The notes beneath the pieces were generated by a model. It was not told the DNA's origin. It was given only the letters and a program-made list of their open reading frames with translations, and did not search any database. This document shows, one piece after another, positions 1 to 7,207 of a DNA stretch of 22,454 bases. Location of the stretch: assembly GCA_018524725.1 (NCBI GenBank), contig JAEUWP010000202.1, positions 1-22,454 of the forward strand. Direction: 5' to 3'. The translations under genes and the position numbers were made by a program. The first letter of the stretch is position 1, and each line of letters opens with the position of its first letter. The stretch comes from Podaxis mareebaensis. Taxonomy: Eukaryota; Basidiomycota; Agaricomycetes; Agaricales; Agaricaceae.

Positions 1-975
1 AGCTGGAAGTTGGCAAAGTGAAGAAAGCCTACCTTTCCAGGGAACATAGCCATAGCCCTGCAGAAGGTAGTAGTCTACGCTGTTTTCTGTGAGGGCATTG
101 CAGGACTCCTGGACTGGCATTGCAGGACCAGAGTCACCCTTCTTGGAGGAGTGGAGTGCAAGATACCTGCATTTAGTGACTGATAAATTGTCTGTGCAGA
201 AGTTGGTACGAATTGGAATGCTTTGAGAGGCAAATTGTGTTCGAAGGGATTTCACAACAACATAACCGCCTTTGCTAATTGAGGAGTCCCTGTCCCAGGT
301 CCTCTTCAAATGACGAGCAGGGATGGCCCTCCCACCCGCAGCAGTAGGGCTGGCCTTGGGAGGCAGTAGGGACTCTTGAGAGTCGGGTGTAGGGGAGTTG
401 GGAGTAACAGAGTCGGGAAGGGCATTGGGAAGAGCATTGGGAAGAGTGTCAGGAAGGGTGTTGGGAAGGGTGTCAGGAAGGGTGTCAGGAAGGGTGTTGG
501 GAAGGGTGTCAGGAAGGGTGTCAGGAAGGGTGTTGGGAAGGGCATCAGGAAGGGTGTCAGGAAGGGCATCAGGAAGGGCATCAGGAAGGGTGTTGGAGGT
601 AAGGGAATCAGAAGTAGGCATAAGAGAGCTAGGCATGGGGGACTCTTGAGAGCAGGACATAAGGGAGCCAGGTGGAAGGGACTCTTGGTAGTCAGGTGTA
701 AGGGCAGGCGGCATGGCAGTAGCAAGCTGCATAGACGTTGAAGAGGTTGAGAGCTGGGTGGAATCAGGGGAGCCCGGGGAGCCAGCAGGGAGTTCACATA
801 AGTTGGAAGGCTGCTGAGCTAATGAGGAACTTCATTTGTGCTTGACTCCCTGTACTGGTAGGCGGTCCAAGCCACAAACTGCCTGCTCCAGCAGGAGTTC
901 GACTTCAGCAGCTCTCCTCAAAAGAGAAGCAAAGGCATCAGCACTGATGGCCTGGACTGCGTAGATGCATTCGTA
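1..975 (-). pseudogene. Decayed unknown gene with DTLP tetrapeptide repeats (3' part, runs off window)
   Basis: On the minus strand one frame is open from 975 to the window edge (325 codons), broken only by TGA at 834-832. I do not recognise the family. Reading down from 975, there is a short helical stretch rich in Ala, Leu and Glu (LLRRAAEVELLLEQAVCGLD), then the TGA, then a long Ser/Pro/Thr-rich region. Next come about 14 tetrapeptide units of D/N-T/A-L-P (588-421). A compact C-terminal block follows with several Cys and aromatic residues (around YLALHSSKKGDSGPAMPVQE and DYYLLQGYGYVPWK). After PWK a GT suggests a donor, so the gene may continue beyond base 1. A likely acceptor precedes codon TAC at 975. 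The TGA sits where CGA (Arg) would keep the frame. It may be the downstream part of the neighbouring Abp1-like remnant or a separate gene; I cannot tell which. Confidence 0.45.
421..600. repeat. 12-bp coding minisatellite (about 14 units)
   Basis: Perfectly phased 12-bp units run from 421 to 588, with a degenerate unit to 600. Variants are ggtgtcaggaag, ggtgttgggaag and ggcatcaggaag. They form a higher-order 36-bp pattern (one ttggg unit, two tcagg units) between 457 and 540. Because 12 is a multiple of 3 the array is open in all frames, which creates several spurious ORFs on both strands. In the minus frame that is continuous with flanking protein-like sequence it reads D/N-T/A-L-P. Confidence 0.9.
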
Positions 976-1369
976 CTACTGGCCAGATCACGACTTCAAG
1001 GAATAAGCCGGTGCGTTCACACCTCTGCATAATAACACAGGCCTACCTCTCGAACATGGTACTCCTCCAAGAGTACAGTCCCCACCCCCTCTGACATTCC
1101 AGAGAAACAAAAGAGGCTATTCTGAAGAGAGGGTGGCGATTCTTGTACTGGCCAGACCCATTGTGTAGGTCAAAGCCAGCTCACCGAAGTTGAGGGGAAA
1201 AGAAAGTGTGGGTGCAGCCTTTAATAGCCGCTGGAACGTGTGCTTTGTGCGTGTGCTTTGTTTGCACTTTGAGGTAAATGAGGTGGAAAACACATCTTGA
1301 GAAAGCATCGTTATTGATTACATCGATCCCTATGCAGTATGCATCGTAAGCACTCCCCTCTGGGCTACA
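976..1369. other. Gap between two minus-strand remnants
   Basis: No convincing gene. A short minus-strand open stretch (1308-1117) reads protein-like near its end (LASTRIATLSSE) and may be an exon linking the two flanking remnants. Possible intron signals (gtgctt near 1347, ctcaag near 1302) are seen, but I cannot join them confidently. Confidence 0.3.
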
Positions 1370-2605
1370 TTTATGGCAGGAAGTGTTGCTGCACTCAAAA
1401 CCTCCCCAAATAACCTTACAGCCTCCTCCTCAGTTGCATCCCTACCTAACCTCCTAAACCTCCCAAGCAGCTTCTGCGATTCACTCGCCAAGAACCCAAA
1501 GTTGTTAGGCTCAATCTTGTCTTCCTCTGCAGGCTTAGTAGGTATGCTGGATGCAGCTGTGGGCTTAGGGGAACTGGGAGTCACTGTGGCTGCTGCAGGA
1601 TGCTGTAGACAAAAGCAATTAGATACATCCTAAAAACTTAACAGAAGACAAACCAATGTGCTGAAAGCCAGTCGAATAGTCATAGGTAACGTAGGAGGAC
1701 GACTAGAAGTGGGAGGAGGGGGAGGTGCAGGGGGCATAGGCCTTTCTTCTTCGGGCCATGCGTCCACAGGTGCAGACCCACTCGATGTGCTTTTCAGTGG
1801 CATGGGTCTACCATACAAAGATGCAGCAGAGGTAGCAGACTTGTTCAAACTAGAAAATGCAGGGCGAGTAGAAGCAGGCAGAGGTGGAGGTTTTGGAATG
1901 CTCAGAGATTGTGCCTTCTTCAATTCATTTATATCAACCTTGCCTACTGGGGTGTAGTTCGTTCCAACAGGTGCAATTGGTTCAAATTTGTGGGGTGCTT
2001 CTTTCTGTGCTGTATACTTGGCACCAGAAGCAGCTTCAACTCAGGACATGATGAGCGTGGGGGTGACATCACTCTGCAAGGAGGGTCCTGTCAGGCCTAG
2101 TTCCCCCCTTACTCCTTTGTCTGGGGACCGCGTACCTCGTTTCGAGCATTGATAATGACATGAGTACCATGAAGGAACCATCCAATGGTGCTAGAATGAG
2201 TATGGAATAACCCCTTCTTGGCTTCCAGAACACCATCACCACACCAGTTGATCTGGATGAACTTGGGCAGATGGCTCTGTGAGAAAGAATCAGCATTCTG
2301 AGAAACAGGGCACAAGATGAAAATGTACGTTTGGATCTTGTACACGAGTGAAGGCATATTGGATCCTACGCCACATTATTGGTATGTATCAATCTGGTAA
2401 TCAGCAATATGGTGAGTGATGATGCACTTCCCATCCAAAACTCTTCTTCCAGTTCCTCAAGTCTGCCATTTCTGGTGGCTTGCACCTTCAGGTCGTTTGT
2501 GCCCTTCTCGTACGTGAAAATTGCCCAGTCTATGTTCTTGCCATTGATGACATCTTGGTACACGTCCAGGAGATCTCTGCCCGAGAGATTGACCTGAAGA
2601 GACAT
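1370..2605 (-). pseudogene. abp1: Abp1/drebrin-like actin-binding protein, decayed copy with introns
   Basis: The start ATG at 2605-2603 opens an ADF-homology domain (NLSGRDLLDVYQDVINGKNI, then IDWAIFTYEKG, LKVQATRNGRLEELEEEF; exon 2605-2428). Exons 2365-2329, 2276-2136, 2073-1654 and 1602 to about 1370 follow. Introns have GT-AG ends of 51-62 nt (2427-2366, 2328-2277, 2135-2074, 1653-1603). Family landmarks seen are FIQINWCGDGV, AKKGLFHTHSST and SGAKYTAQKEAP, then the Pro-rich linker (DAWPEEERPMPPAPPPPP). Abp1 proteins couple F-actin to endocytic patches through the ADF-H domain and C-terminal SH3 domains. No SH3 is recognisable here, and the last exon (LLGRFRRLGRDATEEEAVRL) is unfamiliar. 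Two lesions are visible: TGA at 2043-2041 within exon 4 (CGA would give SRVEAASG), and the first donor lacks one base needed for frame. Retained introns indicate DNA-level duplication, not retrocopying. Confidence 0.75.
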
Positions 2606-3159
2606 CGAGTTCTCCGGTCTGTGATCCTTGTTAGTTGGCACAGCTGAGCAAGAAGATGCACATACCAATGAGGTTGTTCAGCCAAAAGTTGAATGAGCTG
2701 TAGGTATGGCTGATGCAGGTTTGAAGAAGAGTTGAATATGACGCACTTGCTATGTACGTACTTAGCCATATCTACCATCACATGGATAACATTTATCAAA
2801 TTGGCAGCTGGCCCAGTTCTTCATACACTGCAATCAAAGCATGCCATACCAACGGCTGAACCCCTCCTCAGGTGTCCACCAAATCTCATATCTCACCACC
2901 AGGAACCCATGGGCCATTGCATCCCTTACAAAGATCTGTCTGGGAAGATACATCTGACTGAAAGCCAGCATGACAGAACCTGTCATGCGACAAGACTTCA
3001 ATTTCATCAACCACTGTGAACACGACACTGCACGCAGGGACTACATCACATCAGGCAAGACTACACCGCGTCAGGCAACACCACATCAGGCAACACCGCA
3101 TCAGGCAAGACCAGGGACGGCTCCTGGGGCACCGACCAAGTCTAAAGGCCAATCTATAT
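2606..3159. other. No confident gene; upstream flank of the Abp1 remnant
   Basis: The minus strand has short protein-like open stretches (for example around 2799-2680 and 3028-2834), without recognisable motifs, a clear start or connected splice sites. They could be remnants of a divergent neighbour or 5' flank of the Abp1-like copy. Nothing firm is visible on the plus strand. Confidence 0.25.
3048..3112. repeat. Short direct repeat, about 15 bp units (catcaggcaacaccg)
   Basis: Four imperfect copies of catcaggcaacaccg / catcaggcaagacca lie in tandem. The first is extended by five bases. No coding or known function is apparent. Confidence 0.7.
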
Positions 3160-3174
3160 GAGCCTCAGTTTTGA

Positions 3175-4158
3175 AGATCGGACCCATTGCAAGCCGCTGT
3201 GCAGACATACCCACGGCTATATCTAAACTCAACACTGGAAGCGCATTTCACAGATGTGGAGAAAACTGCCGAGGTATGCTCTAAAATGCTGAAATAACAA
3301 ACCTCCCTCATTTTGGCTCTATTCCTAGAAACAACTCGATGAACTTGAAAAACAAATCACAGAAAACGTGGCCCAACTAGCAGACAAGAAACTCCAGTTT
3401 GATACGAACACGGCTCATGCACAGATCATCGGCATCTTCGTGACTTGTACTGCCTTCAAATCTTCATCCACCACCCATTCGTATCGCTGCCCTGAAATCG
3501 TACTCCTGTGACATTTCCCTCATGGGCAGTATGCAAAAAGGCTGAGAAGGACATGAACGAAGGCAAGAATGTTCATGAACCTGTGGATATCCTTGTGGAC
3601 ACTATCATTGGGTTCCTGGAGGAGTCGATGGCATACCTCAGGACTACTGCAAATCAAGTTTTCGCATTGGTCATGAAATTCGCAATAAATGCTTTATGCT
3701 TGACACAATGCCAGGCTCCTGAGCAGCTTCCAATGATCCGGAAAGTGGAACTATGGATATCTCTCAAGAGCGAGTTGGATAATTGTAAGTGCTTCGAAAA
3801 CACCCCTGGCCTCCACCAAATATGCAAACAAATAACCAACATGATCAAAAATCCAGAGTCTGGCTCAAAAAACAAAAATGTGGCAAGGCCATGCTGTCAC
3901 ATCCCCAAGCCATACGGCCATACCAGAGATCTGCTGTTGCCCCACCTACAGGTAAGTATCGATTGGGATTAACGCGACATTGTGATTAATTGGTTGCGCT
4001 GCACCATTGCTGTGTTGGCAGACACAGATAGACGCATTTACAGTGGACGTCATCTTACTGTTGAATGTCTAGAGTGGGAAAAGGACAGGTTTCACACTGA
4101 ATTCGAGGCAGGGGATGGGGGGTCTGCAGAGGTGTATGAATATGCTCAAGTCTTGTGA
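3175..4158 (+). pseudogene. Decayed multi-exon remnant(s): coiled-coil segment plus Pol5/MYBBP1A-like segment
   Basis: A frame reading LQAAVQTYPRLYLNSTLEAH then TDVEKTAE runs into a GT-AG intron (3274-3328, 55 nt). It resumes in phase as KQLDELEKQITENVAQLADK, a heptad-like coiled coil, to about 3490. Downstream (3540-3660) is EPVDILVDTIIGFLEESMAY-LRTTANQVF. This resembles, from memory, a helical-repeat segment of the nucleolar Pol5/MYBBP1A family; that assignment is weak. A further clean intron (gtaagt...ttggcag, 3952-4021) leads to a protein-like exon (DRRIYSGRHLTVECLEWEKD) that stops at TGA 4156-4158. The pieces do not form one open product and may come from more than one gene. The fragment ends just before the retrotransposon insertion site. 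Confidence 0.35.
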
Positions 4159-4345
4159 AAAGGGTGAGATCACCCTTCACTTTGTCGGCAGATGTGGTAC
4201 CTGATTGATTGTAGATGGAGTTCGACCTGTTAGCACTGGTATGAGTCCTGCCTTCCATCCCATGATCTACTCTGAATCCAATCAGGGATAATTTGACAGA
4301 ACTCACATGTGCAGGAGACGTGACAGTCAACGACAATGCACATCC
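4159..4345 (+). other. 5' flank of the retrotransposon insertion, no gene seen
   Basis: Unassigned sequence between the last remnant exon and the TSD. Stops are present in all frames and no signal is recognised. Confidence 0.4.
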
Positions 4346-4350
4346 TCCAT
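4346..4350. repeat. Target-site duplication TCCAT (left copy)
   Basis: TCCAT lies directly before the 5' LTR and is repeated directly after the 3' LTR (13791-13795). A 5-bp duplication is typical of Ty3/gypsy integration. It shows the two LTRs arrived together in one insertion. Confidence 0.93.
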
Positions 4351-5014
4351 TGTTATGAATTCAGTAAATGTTCGCTATACATTTAATGAATTTTGATTTC
4401 AATCTATTTGTTCATTGTTTTATTTGAAAGCTTTAGTCTTTAGTTTGTTTTGTCATAATCTTTCTTACACCGACTATGCTTATGTAATATCAAAGATCGT
4501 ACGACTTTGATGAATTGATAAGCTTTCACACTATCTTTAGAAAAGAAGACTTCTTTGATAAAGAACTTTTTGTATCAAACTATTAATAGTCAAATCATGC
4601 TTCTATTGTTCCGAGTCAATCTCCGAGTCGAGTCTCGGTGCCTTAAGAACTTCCGGAAAGTTCTAATGTAGATATATATTTAGATACACTGTCCAGTATA
4701 TAAGTCGTTGACACTAACAAGCAGAAACCATCGTTTCTACTTGGTTAGGTGGAGACTTGAATATAAGTCTTTATCAACAATTAGTGATACGATCTAAGTT
4801 GTCTCTATAATCCCTATCATTCTCTAAGTTGCTGGAAGTCTTCATATTGAGGAAGTAGACATATTGTGCGACTAAAAGTAATAGTTATCTTGACGTGTTG
4901 ACTCTGTCAGTACTTAAAGGTAATCTATCCGTTAGTACACAAGAAGTCTCCTTTGATATGATCTGCGGATACATATCGGGCCTCTTTATGGACCGAAGCG
5001 GCCTCACTATAACA
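4351..5014 (+). repeat. 5' LTR (664 bp)
   Basis: Starts TGTTATGAAT and ends ACTATAACA, giving 6-bp terminal inverted repeats (TGTTAT/ATAACA). It aligns with 13127-13790 without gaps. Relative to the other copy it carries TG or CA at nine CpG positions (4469, 4709, 4758, 4819, 4861, 4941, 4959, 4973, 4989). By promoter logic U3 is about 4351-4729, with R/U5 from about 4730. Confidence 0.96.
4697..4742 (+). promoter_or_regulatory. LTR TATA box and inferred transcript start
   Basis: TATATAA at 4697-4703 is followed about 33 nt downstream by ATCGTTTCTACTT (4730-4742), which is the exact complement of the PBS. In self-priming retroelements the 5' end of the mRNA is what anneals to the PBS, so the start of R is placed at about 4730. 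The TATA spacing supports this independently. The same box occurs in the 3' LTR at 13473. Confidence 0.7.
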
Positions 5015-5016
5015 TT

Positions 5017-5029
5017 AAGTAGAAACGAT
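5017..5029 (+). other. Self-complementary primer binding site
   Basis: Two bases after the 5' LTR, aagtagaaacgat is perfectly complementary over 13 nt to 4730-4742 inside the LTR. There is no TGG start as in tRNA-primed elements. This matches the Tf1/sushi mechanism, in which the first bases of the element's own RNA fold back and prime minus-strand synthesis. Confidence 0.8.
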
Positions 5030-5408
5030 CCTTCTCTGTAGCATGGAGTCGTTACCTTGTCTCGGCTGCTCAGCATTGATCGCTGAAAGAAGCCCTACTT
5101 GAGCAGCTAGTGTGTTTAACTTTGGGTCCTAGTTTCTGAAGTTAGCATTAGAAAGAGAGTAGGCATGCATTGCCAACTAGTGCAGATTAGTTGAGGATTG
5201 TAGTCCCGCAATCTAGAGGAAATTCCTTGACAGAACTTTGATTCTGGAGGATATTTCAACGAGTGAAGGGAATCACACTCGTGATAAAGAAGTGATTACG
5301 CCTAGATAGAGCTATAATCTATTGGGATATAAATTTCCATTGAAAGTACCGCTGAGAAGAGGCTTTGCTGTGGACACTCAGTTATTGAAAGGGAAGGAAA
5401 TTTATTAA
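5030..5408 (+). other. Untranslated leader of the retrotransposon
   Basis: Between the PBS and the leader ORF the sequence has stops in all frames and two isolated ATGs (5043, 5164). It presumably holds the packaging and self-priming structures. I did not resolve a specific fold. Confidence 0.5.
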
Positions 5409-5963
5409 GAAGAAAGCTATAAAGTTGTCAAACTGGATAATTCAAAATTGCGAGGACAATCACATTCGACAGCCCGACAAGAGGAAAAGTCTTCAAAGAC
5501 CACACAACAGGAGAGTGGTATTACAAAGACACAAGAAATAAACCCCACTTCTTCGAAGCTTCAATCCAGAGAAGACTCAACGAAGAATACTCAGCAGAAG
5601 TCCAATCCGAAAACACTTCAGGACAAGATCGGCAACAAACTGTCGAAACTCAAAGAAACTTTGAAACCGAAAATCGATTCGCAGGACTCGCAGCAACATT
5701 TAACACACCGCAACAGATCTCAAAGCAACCAAGTGTTGAAGAAGTCACCGAGGATCTTGCCAGATTCAACCTCTCCTCTCAAGCGAAAGGAAAGCAATCC
5801 CAATCTTCATCGTCTATTCAAGAGCAGAGATATATTAGCAATCCAACAACGACTACTCAAACAGTATCAGGGACTGGATATCAGTTCTCTTCCTTGGCCG
5901 GAACAACAATACCACAAACAACAACTTATCAGTCAACTAGCGGATCTTGGGGAACAGATCTGA
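5409..5963 (+). CDS. Leader ORF / possible Gag N-terminal extension, no ATG
   Basis: This frame opens after TAA 5406-5408 and runs 184 codons to TGA 5961-5963 without a single ATG. Composition is strongly Lys/Gln/Ser/Thr-rich and ends in helical sequence (LLKQYQGLDISSLPWPEQQY). Immediately after the TGA the same frame continues as ELQLEEEQLQETQEITEEAL, a textbook coiled coil, so the TGA probably replaces CGA (Arg). It lies one frame (+1) from the gag capsid frame, which begins at ATG 6050. Possible readings are a Gag N-terminal domain split by an indel, a separate protein using a near-cognate start such as TTG 5448, or a spliced product. Disordered basic N-termini followed by a coiled coil before the capsid do occur in fungal Gags. 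The evidence is composition and open frame only. Confidence 0.4.
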   Translation, partial: EESYKVVKLDNSKLRGQSHSTARQEEKSSKTTQQESGITKTQEINPTSSKLQSREDSTKNTQQKSNPKTLQDKIGNKLSKLKETLKPKIDSQDSQQHLTHRNRSQSNQVLKKSPRILPDSTSPLKRKESNPNLHRLFKSRDILAIQQRLLKQYQGLDISSLPWPEQQYHKQQLISQLADLGEQI

Positions 5964-6049
5964 GAACTTCAACTAGAAGAAGAACAACTTCAGGAGACTC
6001 AGGAAATTACGGAAGAAGCCCTTCACCTCCACAATCTCCAGGAGCCACC

Positions 6050-7171
6050 ATGTCTACAAACCAGAACACCAACTTTAAGTACCCAAAGCCTACGAGGTTC
6101 TATGGAGACACTGCACAGTACAGAAGTTGGAAATCCCTCGTTGAGTTATACTTCAAATCCTATGGCATCACCGACCATGCCACAAAGATCAACTATGCCC
6201 TTGCTTTACTCGATGGAGCAGCATCAGCATGGCGACAGGATTATCTTTCAACGCATGCGAGAGATGCAACTCAACGAACCTGGGATGAGTTCACAAATGA
6301 CCTCGACCAGTCTTTTGCCCCAGTACAACAGACATTCAAGGCTGAACAGGCCTTACGAAACCTCTGGCAGCATGGCAGATATATCGAGGAATATATCACA
6401 GAGTTCGCAGTCCTGGCTTCCCAAGCAGGACTCACAGACAGCGTGGCCCTTCGGGCATACTTTGCGAACGGACTTGACCCTGCTGTCAGACACGAAGCAC
6501 TTAGAAATTCCACAAATACAATTGCAGAGTGGAAGAATGCAGCCAGAAATGCCCATAGAATTGTTCAGGAACAATGAAAATATAGAACAGCAATCAACGG
6601 AAGAATTCCCTACATGAAGAAAGGACAAAGGAAAGGGAAAAGCTACAGAATCCAACCCCGTTATCAAAATATCGCCTCCCAACCAGTCTTACCTCAATAC
6701 AGGAGAAGCGAGTGGGATATGGACATCGATCATCTCACCGACTACATCAACGAGCTCGGACTCTCTGATGGAGAATATGACCAGAATTCTGATGAAGAAG
6801 AAGAAGAAGATGAATCAGAAGACATACAAAATATACAACCTTCCAAATCAGGAGTTCATAACAGTGAAAGAACACCAAGCGATGCCATATCACACCTCAT
6901 TAATAACGTACTTACCGACAAGCAGCGAACAGCAATCAAAAACAGAGAATGTTTCTTTTGTAAGAAAAAGGGACATTTCTACAGACAATGCCCATCTAGA
7001 AGAAATTACTCCACAAAGAAACAGCGAAATAATTTTATACCCAAAGGAAAATCGAAAAGAACAGTCACCAGAAAGAAAAGACAAGTCGATCCAAACGCTA
7101 TGGTCTATGCCATCGAAGATGGAATAGAAGATGAGCAAGTTGAAGAATTTTCTCAAGATGAAAATTTTTAA
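6050..7171 (+). CDS. Gag: capsid and CCHC nucleocapsid, interrupted by one TGA
   Basis: ATG 6050 sits in a strong context (GCCACCATGT). Residues 1-175 form a retrotransposon capsid: KPTRFYGDTAQYRSWKSLVE near the start, then ALALLDGAASAWRQDYL, the TWDEFTNDLDQSF segment and an FAVLASQAGLTDSVALRAYF helix. TGA at 6575-6577 (codon 176) then stops the frame, but the frame stays open afterwards to TAA 7169-7171. The second part has an acidic linker (DEEEEEDESED, about 6790-6830), one zinc knuckle CFFC-X4-H-X4-C (6950-6991) and a basic patch. Gag packages element RNA into virus-like particles. CGA in place of the TGA would restore a 373-residue Gag, matching the CpG-decay pattern elsewhere in the element; programmed readthrough is the alternative. 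The last codons overlap pol through the slippery site. Confidence 0.85.
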
Positions 7172-7207
7172 GTAGCTCAGAAGATCAGCTCAACATCGTT
7201 GATCTTC
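7162..7207 (+). promoter_or_regulatory. -1 ribosomal frameshift site (A AAT TTT) with downstream hairpin
   Basis: In the gag frame the last codons read GAA AAT TTT TAA, so 7162-7168 is a canonical X XXY YYZ heptamer (A AAT TTT) placed directly before the gag stop. The pol frame is -1 relative to gag and opens exactly at 7162. An 8-bp perfect stem (GAAGATCA 7180-7187 with TGATCTTC 7200-7207, 12-nt loop) begins 11 nt downstream and could act as the stimulator. Frameshifting here would yield the Gag-Pol fusion. Confidence 0.75.

Noticed and set aside
306..797. Minus-strand 163-codon ORF with FLTPFLTP repeats and its plus-strand counterparts
   Set aside because: Shadows of the 12-bp minisatellite. 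A different minus frame is continuous with protein-like sequence on both sides.
5015..5035. tRNA-type primer binding site
   Set aside because: No TGG or tRNA 3'-end complement follows the LTR; the self-complementary match explains the position better.
6102..6617. 171-codon ORF overlapping gag
   Set aside because: Same interval as the well-supported capsid in another frame; sequence is low in protein-like features. Kept only as a note under the leader ORF.
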